Assembly: GCA_035628505.1 (NCBI GenBank)
Contig: DASPJR010000118.1
Location: 1-64,000, forward strand
Reading direction: 5' to 3'
Length of the DNA stretch: 64,000 bases
Source: DASPJR01 sp035628505
Lineage (GTDB): Bacteria; Planctomycetota; SZUA-567; H5-PLA8
A program made the position numbers and the translations under genes. The notes under the pieces were generated by a model that had not been told where the DNA came from, ran no database searches, and worked only from the letters and a program-made list of their open reading frames with translations. This document shows, one piece after another, positions 38,781 through 45,628 of this stretch; position 1 is the stretch's first letter, and each line of letters begins with the position of its first letter.

Positions 38781-40121
38781 TCAAAGTTCCCAGCCCTTGC
38801 GGTACTCCCGGCGGATCAGCGCGTCGGCTTCCGGTGCGTTCCTGGCTTTCAGTGCCGCGCCATCCCATTCGAGCTTCTTGCTCAGCCGGTACGCCACGTT
38901 GCCGAGCAGCACCGTCTCGGTCAGACAGCCGGAGTAATCGAAATTACACGTCGTTGTGCCGCCCGTCTTGATGGCGGTAATCCATTCGTTGTAGTGCCCG
39001 ATTGAATCGGGAATTGTCGGCGCAGGCGGCTTAAAATCAGCAAACTTGTCCGTGGGCAGAAGAATGTGACGGCCGTAATCGGCGATCAGCATGCCTTTGT
39101 CTCCGACGAACAGAACGCCGCTTCCGAAACTTGCGGGCTTGCCGTCTTTGCCTGCAGGCAGCGTCAGCGTTCCCAGCAGCGCCGGCTTCACTCCACCGTC
39201 GTACCAGTGCAGGGTCAGCGGCGGCATCTCACCGCGAGCCGGATAGGTCCAGCGCACTTTCAGATCCTGCGGCGCGCCCTCGGGGTGAACGGGCGGACCT
39301 TCGGCTTCCACCGTGTCCGGGTGCCGGAGCTTCAAAGCCCAGAACGGAAGGTCGATGAAGTGGCAGCCCATATCGCCCAGCGTCCCGCCGCCGTAGTCCC
39401 AGAACTTGCGCCAGTTTCCGGGATGAATTCCGGGCTGAAATGTGCGGGCGGGCGCCGGCCCCTGCCAGAGATCCCAATCCAAATGCGCGGGAACTGGTTT
39501 CACTTCAGTGATCAGCCGGCCGTTTGACCAGCCTTTGCCGCACCAAACATGGCATTCGGTCACATTTCCGATCGCACCGGATTGAACAAGTTCGACGACA
39601 CGGCGGTAGTTGCGTTCGGCATGGATCTGCGTGCCCATCTGCGTGATGCGCTTGTTGTCGACTGCGAGCTTGGCCATCAGTCGCGCTTCATACACTGAAT
39701 GCGTCAGCGGCTTTTCGCAGTACACATGCATGCCCAGCTTCAGCGCCATCACCGATGCCGGAGCGTGCGTGTGATCGGGAGTGGAGATGACGACTGCGTC
39801 CAGGTCGTTGCGTTCGAGCAGCTTGCGGAAGTCGCGGTACTTTTCTGCCTTCGGGAACTTCGCCCCTGCGCCTTCAAGATACTTTTCGTCCACGTCGCAG
39901 AGCGCCACGATGTTTTCGCCCTTCACGCCGTCGATGTTCGCCGTCGAGCGGTTGGCGACGCCAATGATGCCGATGTTCAGCTTCTCGTTTGGAGACTGCT
40001 TGCGCCAGCTCGCCGGATCAGGACCCGCCATCGCGCCGCGTGAGAGCATGCCTGCAATAAAAAACGAACCGTATCCGGCTTTGCGCAGAAAGTCCCGACG
40101 TGACAGGTTATGCGTGGCCAT
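38781..40121 (-). CDS. Tat-exported Gfo/Idh/MocA-family oxidoreductase
   Basis: A 446-aa NAD(P)-dependent oxidoreductase. The twin-arginine signal LSRRDFLRKAGYGSFFIAG (about 5-23) marks it for export already folded with cofactor. The Rossmann motif is IGIIGVANRSTANI (about 50-63); EKPLTHSVYEA (about 132-142) holds the catalytic Lys of the family. The C-terminal domain includes DYGGGTLGDMGCHFIDLPFW. Such periplasmic members are numerous in Planctomycetota and probably act on sugars or glycosides. AAAGGAGA precedes ATG 40121. Substrate unknown; it stands alone, divergent from the Kelch gene. Confidence 0.88.
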   Translation of the reverse strand: MATHNLSRRDFLRKAGYGSFFIAGMLSRGAMAGPDPASWRKQSPNEKLNIGIIGVANRSTANIDGVKGENIVALCDVDEKYLEGAGAKFPKAEKYRDFRKLLERNDLDAVVISTPDHTHAPASVMALKLGMHVYCEKPLTHSVYEARLMAKLAVDNKRITQMGTQIHAERNYRRVVELVQSGAIGNVTECHVWCGKGWSNGRLITEVKPVPAHLDWDLWQGPAPARTFQPGIHPGNWRKFWDYGGGTLGDMGCHFIDLPFWALKLRHPDTVEAEGPPVHPEGAPQDLKVRWTYPARGEMPPLTLHWYDGGVKPALLGTLTLPAGKDGKPASFGSGVLFVGDKGMLIADYGRHILLPTDKFADFKPPAPTIPDSIGHYNEWITAIKTGGTTTCNFDYSGCLTETVLLGNVAYRLSKKLEWDGAALKARNAPEADALIRREYRKGWEL

Positions 40122-40567
40122 GCGTGTGTCTCCTTTAATAAGGTGGAGCGTTGCCCAGAGTTGAGTACACCGGCATTCCACAATTTCCCGTATATGTTAC
40201 GCGCCCATAACGCTGAATTCTGTCCAGAAACGCACCGTGCGTATGAGAGAATTTAGAAGTACGAGTGGTTGCATTCCTGAAAACTCTTGCACAGGTGCTC
40301 AGCCGGCCGCTTTTGGCCGGCTCTCATCGCAAGAGCCCGCTATAAGGCCACGATACTGAACCCTGAAAACTTTTGCACATGTGCAGACTCGTCTGTCGGT
40401 CGCAGAAAACTGCCGCAAGGCTCAAGCAGGCTCAGTCCTAAATTCAGACGAACAAGACGCCAACTTATCATCGTAAATAATTCATTTTGCGAACCTTTGC
40501 GATTCGCCTTGACTCTGCGTATTAAACAATCGAGGATACACGATTATCTCTCATCTGGAGCTTCATT
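40122..40567. promoter_or_regulatory. Divergent promoter region with direct repeats
   Basis: No gene. It holds two near-identical 23-bp direct repeats (40276-40298 and 40362-40384), each CCTGAAAAC then TTGCACA and GTGC, 86 bp apart. The second contains the perfect palindrome TGCACATGTGCA (40374-40385). Between them lies a hairpin AGCCGGCC/GGCCGGCT (40301-40322). These look like paired regulator sites controlling one or both divergent genes. Confidence 0.5.
40276..40384. repeat. Pair of 23-bp operator-like direct repeats
   Basis: CCTGAAAACTCTTGCACAGG followed by TGC, and CCTGAAAACTTTTGCACATG followed by TGC, differ at only a few positions. They flank an 8-bp perfect hairpin at 40301-40322. 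Confidence 0.65.
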
Positions 40568-43438
40568 ATGCGGACGTCAAAGACCGCGCGTCGCGCTGGC
40601 GGGCTGATCTTTATTGTCATTACTTTCGCGCTCGTGGTTCTGCAGCGACCCAAGTCAGCTGTAGACCTCCCGCAGGTCAAAGCACCCCTCGCGTCCGACA
40701 CTTGGAACGCCGAAGCACTGCTCGCGCAATACTATCCCGCGCCAGCGCGGACGCCGAACACGCCGCCGAAGTATCAACCCATCGCCGCGACGCGTGACGG
40801 CTTCGAGCCACCTGCCGATATGCAGAAGCTCATCGATAACCCCGGCAGCCGCTGGAAGAATCCCGCGAAAGCCGTGCAGCCTGTTTTCCCGAAATCCTTC
40901 GCCGGTCCGGTGAGGGTGCGCTGCGCGTCGGCCGACGTGAGCGCCATTCCGATCGGCGCCAATCTGCAGAGCAGCGGAGAGATCGCCGCTGACGGCAGCC
41001 TCATCTACCGCGACGCATTTGGCCCCGGCATAGACGTGGCCTACCGCTGCGAAGCGATCAAGACTGAAGAATTTATTGTGATCCGCGATGTGGCGCGAGC
41101 TTCAGCTCGCGAAGCCGCTTCGCGTGGCAGTGTTGTGACGGGTGACGAGTGGCGAGTGACGGGGGGCAACTCCGCGCGAGCCACCGCCGTTCTCCCCCTC
41201 TCTTCTGAGGAGAGGGGGCCGGGGGGAGAGGTCAGAGCGGTCACGCAATTTAGTTGGGATCTTCAGTGTGGCGGCCTGAAGCCCCGCCTGACTCCCGGCC
41301 ATACGATCGAATTCTGTGACGAACAAGGCGTCCCGCGCCTGCGCATCAACGCGCCCGAAGGCAAGGACGTCGCCGGCAAACTTTTGCGCGCCGGCGAGCA
41401 GCTCAAGCTCTCGCTCGACGGCGAGCGGCTGACTCTCGCGTGCGACCTCAGCCGCGCGAAGTTTCCAGTCGTAATCGATCCGAGCTGGAGCACGACGGGG
41501 GCGATGGCAGTTGCGCGCTACGCTCATCAAAGCGTTGTGCTAAACAGCGGCAATGTACTGGTGACCGGGGGAAATGGTCCGTCTACGTCTGTAGAACTCT
41601 ACGATGTCGCGACTCAGACATGGAGTAGTCTACCGAATATGAATCAGGCGCGCGACGCGCACACTTCAACACTATTATCTGATGGCACAGTCCTAACTGT
41701 TGGTGGTTATTCATTTGACGCTTATGGAACTGCGGAGCGGTTCGACCCTGCTACCGCGGTCTGGCATACGACCCCTAATCCGCTTTTTAAACATAGGCAG
41801 CACACGGCGACATTATTGAATGACGGTACTCTGATTGTGACCGGAATGGATTCTTCCGTGGAATGCGAAATCTTTTCGCCTACCAGCAATTCCTGGAGCG
41901 CCACTGGGAGTTTAGCCGCCTACCACGGTGAACAACGTCGTGCTGCCTTACTTCCGGACGGAAGCGTTCTTGTAGTTGGCGGAATGTTTTCGCCAGAGAG
42001 CGAACTTTACAATGCTCAATCAGGAACGTGGGCCGTAACTAGCGCCATGCAGCGGAGCCGTTTTGGACATACTTTAACAGTTCTGAATAGCGGCGATGCG
42101 ATTGTAGTAGGAGGCAAAGTACCGACGGCGACAGCTGAATGCGAGATATTCTCGCCTTCGACTTCCCAATGGAGACCAGCGGGACGTTTAAACTTCGCAA
42201 CTTCGTCACACACTGCAACCCTTTTGCATTCTGGAAAGGTAATGATAGCGGGTGGTGATTTCTCTGGTAATGGCGACGCGACCGCGAACTGCGAGATTTA
42301 CGATCCTGCAGTGGACGCCTTTACAGGCACCTCTGCATTATCTACTGCTCGTTTTTCCCATACCGCGAACTTTCTCGCGAACGGATCAGCCATTGTTATT
42401 GGTGGCATTGGACTCTTTTCCATACCCCTTGCCTCCTGCGAACTTTTTGATCCGAACTCCGCACCTATCCTCCAAGCCGGAGTTACTCCTACTGGTGCCA
42501 CACCCAGCCAGAACATTACCTTTTCAGCGCAAGGCACCGACCCCGACGGCGACACACTCACGTATCTCTGGGACTTTGGCGACGGCGCCACCTCTACCGA
42601 GCAGAACGCCACGCACGCGTACGCGGCGGTGGGCAGCTACACGGCGATGGTGACCGTCACCGACGCGGCGGGCGGGATGGCTTCGGCGACGGTGCTCATT
42701 CAGGTCAGCAAGGCCCCGACAGGGAGGGTGACGACAAGTGACGTTGTCGCGTTCGGCAGTCTGCCGTTCACGTTCGACGCGAGCACCAGCACCGATCCGG
42801 AGAACGCGATTGTGTCGTACGAATGGAATTTTGGTGATGGTTCGCCCAACGGCAGCGGGCAGGTCATCTCTAAGATTTACGAGCAGCCTGGCACTTACAC
42901 GGTAACGCTGACGATCACTGACGCGGCGGGCGTCAGTACCACCGTGACGCGGCTCATCGAAGTGCTGCCTGGAAACCAGGCGGGGCTCTACAATGGCTTT
43001 GTTGATTACAAAGTCGGCTGGAACCGCTTGGCGGACAGTAAAGATACGCTGACGCTGAACGCCAGCGTGAACGTTGGCGATGATGGGATCGGGAAAGATA
43101 CGCCCGTCGCAGTGGAAATCGTGGGACAGCGATTTACGGGAACGCTTGACCTGAAACTGCGCGATTATTCCGACGCGAATGCAAAATGGACGGTGAAGGC
43201 GAATGTCCGCAAGCAGCCGGCCGGCACGGTTCTGATCACGCTTAAAGTGAAAAACGCCAACCTCGGCCTGGGCTTTAATCAGCTCGGCGTCATCGGCAAC
43301 GGCGATCCGTCGGACATCGTCGAGAAGGACATTCCGGTGCGGCTGGAGATCGGCACGCGCAGCTTTGAGGTGCTTGTTCCGTCCGAATTCAAATTCAACG
43401 CCGCAGGACAGAAGGCGCGCGGCGAGGGAGATTCGTAA
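40568..43438 (+). CDS. Exported Kelch / PKD-repeat protein
   Basis: A 956-aa protein with an N-terminal hydrophobic segment (GGLIFIVITFALVVLQ) that is a signal or anchor. In order: a conserved N-terminal domain (about 30-310, ending FPVVIDPSWSTTG), a six-blade Kelch propeller (about 315-635; VLVTGGNGPSTSVELYD, VLTVGGYSFDAYGTAERFDP, ILVVGGMFSPESELYN-type blades), two PKD domains (about 640-720 and 725-805; SYTAMVTVTDAAGG, TYTVTLTITDAAGV), and a C-terminal beta module (about 815-945). About 50 residues inside the N-terminal domain are encoded by dispersed repeat DNA (41089-41240). The Kelch region is visibly less GC-rich than its flanks. Probably cell-surface; function unknown. Confidence 0.75.
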   Translation: MRTSKTARRAGGLIFIVITFALVVLQRPKSAVDLPQVKAPLASDTWNAEALLAQYYPAPARTPNTPPKYQPIAATRDGFEPPADMQKLIDNPGSRWKNPAKAVQPVFPKSFAGPVRVRCASADVSAIPIGANLQSSGEIAADGSLIYRDAFGPGIDVAYRCEAIKTEEFIVIRDVARASAREAASRGSVVTGDEWRVTGGNSARATAVLPLSSEERGPGGEVRAVTQFSWDLQCGGLKPRLTPGHTIEFCDEQGVPRLRINAPEGKDVAGKLLRAGEQLKLSLDGERLTLACDLSRAKFPVVIDPSWSTTGAMAVARYAHQSVVLNSGNVLVTGGNGPSTSVELYDVATQTWSSLPNMNQARDAHTSTLLSDGTVLTVGGYSFDAYGTAERFDPATAVWHTTPNPLFKHRQHTATLLNDGTLIVTGMDSSVECEIFSPTSNSWSATGSLAAYHGEQRRAALLPDGSVLVVGGMFSPESELYNAQSGTWAVTSAMQRSRFGHTLTVLNSGDAIVVGGKVPTATAECEIFSPSTSQWRPAGRLNFATSSHTATLLHSGKVMIAGGDFSGNGDATANCEIYDPAVDAFTGTSALSTARFSHTANFLANGSAIVIGGIGLFSIPLASCELFDPNSAPILQAGVTPTGATPSQNITFSAQGTDPDGDTLTYLWDFGDGATSTEQNATHAYAAVGSYTAMVTVTDAAGGMASATVLIQVSKAPTGRVTTSDVVAFGSLPFTFDASTSTDPENAIVSYEWNFGDGSPNGSGQVISKIYEQPGTYTVTLTITDAAGVSTTVTRLIEVLPGNQAGLYNGFVDYKVGWNRLADSKDTLTLNASVNVGDDGIGKDTPVAVEIVGQRFTGTLDLKLRDYSDANAKWTVKANVRKQPAGTVLITLKVKNANLGLGFNQLGVIGNGDPSDIVEKDIPVRLEIGTRSFEVLVPSEFKFNAAGQKARGEGDS
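41089..41240. repeat. Dispersed repeats embedded in frame in the Kelch gene
   Basis: Three elements in a row: a perfect 8-bp hairpin CGCGAGCT-TC-AGCTCGCG (41094-41111); a GTGACGGGTGACGAG element (41135-41161) like that at 54127-54210; and CCCCCTCTC/GAGAGGGGG, a 9-bp stem (41194-41218), related to elements at 371-406 and 16583-16654. All remain open in the Kelch gene's frame, giving the low-complexity segment about residues 175-224. Confidence 0.8.
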
Positions 43439-43459
43439 CCTTCTTCTGTGACAGCCTGA

Positions 43460-43573
43460 CCCAGTTCGCCCCGCGAAGCCCCGGTTATCCCGGGCGCGTA
43501 CAAGCGGCTCTTCGAACAGACGTTTGTGAACCTGAAGGATAGTCCGCGGTCTCGCTGCTCACGACGCGCCTGA
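43460..43573 (+). pseudogene. Possible coding remnant after the Kelch gene
   Basis: Downstream of the Kelch stop and of one further in-frame TGA, the same reading frame translates as a plausible protein stretch (APVIPGAYKRLFEQTFVNLK) without a start codon. It may be a decayed C-terminal extension or chance. It overlaps the end of the minus-strand TrkA/RyR gene. Confidence 0.2.
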
Positions 43574-45433
43574 TGTTGCCGGCGACGGCGAGTTGGCCAG
43601 CAGGACGGGCGGGCTTTCGTGTTTCGCGGGGACCGATGCCCGGCGGTAAATGTTTTTCCCGACCTTCTTCATCAGCAGCGGGATGGTTCGCACCGCATTG
43701 CGGTCGTTTTCCTGATAGCTCGGATCCTCGGCTTTTTTCTTTCCAGAAGCGACAGCCTTTGGCTCAAGTTTCGGCAAATCTTCCCAGGGAACCAGGCACC
43801 AGTGGAGCCGCTTGTCTTTGTCCACAATTTCCGCGTGCTTCCATCCGGCAAAATAACTCCGTGCGCACCATCGGTGGTGCTCAGCAATGGCCAGCGGTTC
43901 AATATCCGCTTCGCTGAACGATTCGATCAGCTGATCGTCGGGATGAGCCGGCTGCCTGGCGGCATAGCAATTGAGTGCGCGCAACTTCACTTCAATGTGA
44001 TCGGCCTGCTGGCGGTTGGAGTCGCGGATATCCTCATTGAGATTTTCCCAGGACCCAAGCTTCTTTTCGCGAGCCTGCTCGTAATGTGCGTGAATTTCTT
44101 TCGCGAGCACATCGCGTTCGCCGAGAACCACGTTCTTTTCGGTGCAGACATGCTTGATCTCACCAAAGACGCACAGTCCGCCGGAGCGGTTCGCTGCAGC
44201 GGGTTTGGCCGTGAAACTCAGCGGAGCGGGCTGGCGTGTGCGCACGCGAACCGGAACGTTCTGCAGTTTCAGGACCTCGGCCAGTTCCATGCCCAGCGCA
44301 AGCGACTTGCTGTCATCGTCCAGGCAGACGGCGATATCCAGAATCTGCAACGGATCGCGGGACCATTCCTCGATCTTCGTCCGGAATTCCCGGCGCTCGG
44401 CCGTGGAATTAATGAATTCCAGGCTGCAGGGAATTCTGTCGACCGGATAACGCCAGCGGAACGCACTTTCTTTCTGCTTTTCGGGGTCGTTGTCAATGAC
44501 CGTGATGCGAATGGGTTTCTGATTGGCGAAATGGCCCTGCTGCAGCGCCTGTATGGCAATGCTCTCTCCCATTTCTCCGAAACCAATGATCACCAGGTGG
44601 ACCGTGCGCGGATCGTGTGCGCCGTAGTATTCGGGATCAAGCGGCATGTCGGCGAGCGCCGCTCGTGCCGACGCGGCGTAGATGTTGAAGTACTGCACGC
44701 TCAGGGAACGCGCGCGTTCGCTGTCGGGTTTCTGGCGACAGCAGTTGCCCCAAAGCGCCAGATTGCCGATGTGAATAAAAACCTGCAGCGGTGTTTCCGT
44801 TCCCGTACGCGCTTCGGCCGCGCGATCTGCAATCTTGAGATTGGCCAGGTCGTCCTTCTGCAGCGCAAACAACTGTCTGGCGCGATCGGCTCGGGCAGCC
44901 AGCAGCGTGCGCCGATCGCCGGGGTCGCCAATCATGACGATGGCTCCGTAGTCGCGTGCCACGGGAATAAGATCGTCCTCTTCATCCTCATGAATCAGGA
45001 CCACGCGCTGGCGCAGCGCGAGATCGCGGACCAGTTCCAGAGCCAGGGTGCTGTTGCCGCAGATGATGGCGTGGTCGGAGTAGCAGAAGCGCACAAAAAG
45101 CAGACGGAGCTGCTCGTTATACATGGAGAGGAGCGCGACAAACGCGGTGAAGACAGTTGCGAATGGCGCTAAGAACAGCGATATGATCAGGAAATCGTTT
45201 TTTGCGCCGGCATCCAGGTTTGCGTTCAGCGTAAAAAGCTGCAGCGCAAGATAGAATCTGTCGTACCACGGTGCGCCGGGCTTGTGCTGATCACAATGAA
45301 TCCATGCGCCGGTTATGCTGAGCAGCAGGGCGACGAAGATTACTGCAGCGACCAGGATCCATTTATCATCGCGCCAGCGGCGGGCCAATGATACGGAAAA
45401 ACGTTCTTTCGGCGTGTCAGGCGGCGTCGGCAT
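43559..45433 (-). CDS. TrkA-N/RyR-domain membrane protein
   Basis: A 624-aa protein. Two membrane helices at about 27-46 (ILVAAVIFVALLLSITGAWI) and 83-106 (FLIISLFLAPFATVFTAFVA) lack a K+-channel filter between them. A cytoplasmic Rossmann domain (HAIICGNSTLALELVRDLAL, about 120-140) and a second one (VHLVIIGFGEMGESIAIQAL, about 283-302) resemble tandem RCK/TrkA-N units. The C-terminus (about 515-600; IAEHHRWCARSYFAGWKHA, HWCLVPWEDLP) is an RyR domain, first known from ryanodine receptors. The whole suggests an ion-flux or nucleotide sensor. ATG 45433 is preferred to the adjacent TTG. Ligand unknown. Confidence 0.75.
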   Translation of the reverse strand: MPTPPDTPKERFSVSLARRWRDDKWILVAAVIFVALLLSITGAWIHCDQHKPGAPWYDRFYLALQLFTLNANLDAGAKNDFLIISLFLAPFATVFTAFVALLSMYNEQLRLLFVRFCYSDHAIICGNSTLALELVRDLALRQRVVLIHEDEEDDLIPVARDYGAIVMIGDPGDRRTLLAARADRARQLFALQKDDLANLKIADRAAEARTGTETPLQVFIHIGNLALWGNCCRQKPDSERARSLSVQYFNIYAASARAALADMPLDPEYYGAHDPRTVHLVIIGFGEMGESIAIQALQQGHFANQKPIRITVIDNDPEKQKESAFRWRYPVDRIPCSLEFINSTAERREFRTKIEEWSRDPLQILDIAVCLDDDSKSLALGMELAEVLKLQNVPVRVRTRQPAPLSFTAKPAAANRSGGLCVFGEIKHVCTEKNVVLGERDVLAKEIHAHYEQAREKKLGSWENLNEDIRDSNRQQADHIEVKLRALNCYAARQPAHPDDQLIESFSEADIEPLAIAEHHRWCARSYFAGWKHAEIVDKDKRLHWCLVPWEDLPKLEPKAVASGKKKAEDPSYQENDRNAVRTIPLLMKKVGKNIYRRASVPAKHESPPVLLANSPSPATSGAS

Positions 45434-45628
45434 CAAAGCGACCTCGTTGCGATCAGATGTGCTCGAATCGTAGCACGAATTCCCCGAATCGGGGCTGAAA
45501 ATCAGGCAGGCGATGAGGGGTTGCCTGTCCTATCCGGAAAACACAACACCCACGCAACATTCTTTTCACACATATGTTACTACGGGCTGGTGTATTGGAT
45601 TCTGCCACTCTGCAGAAAGGGCCGCTTC

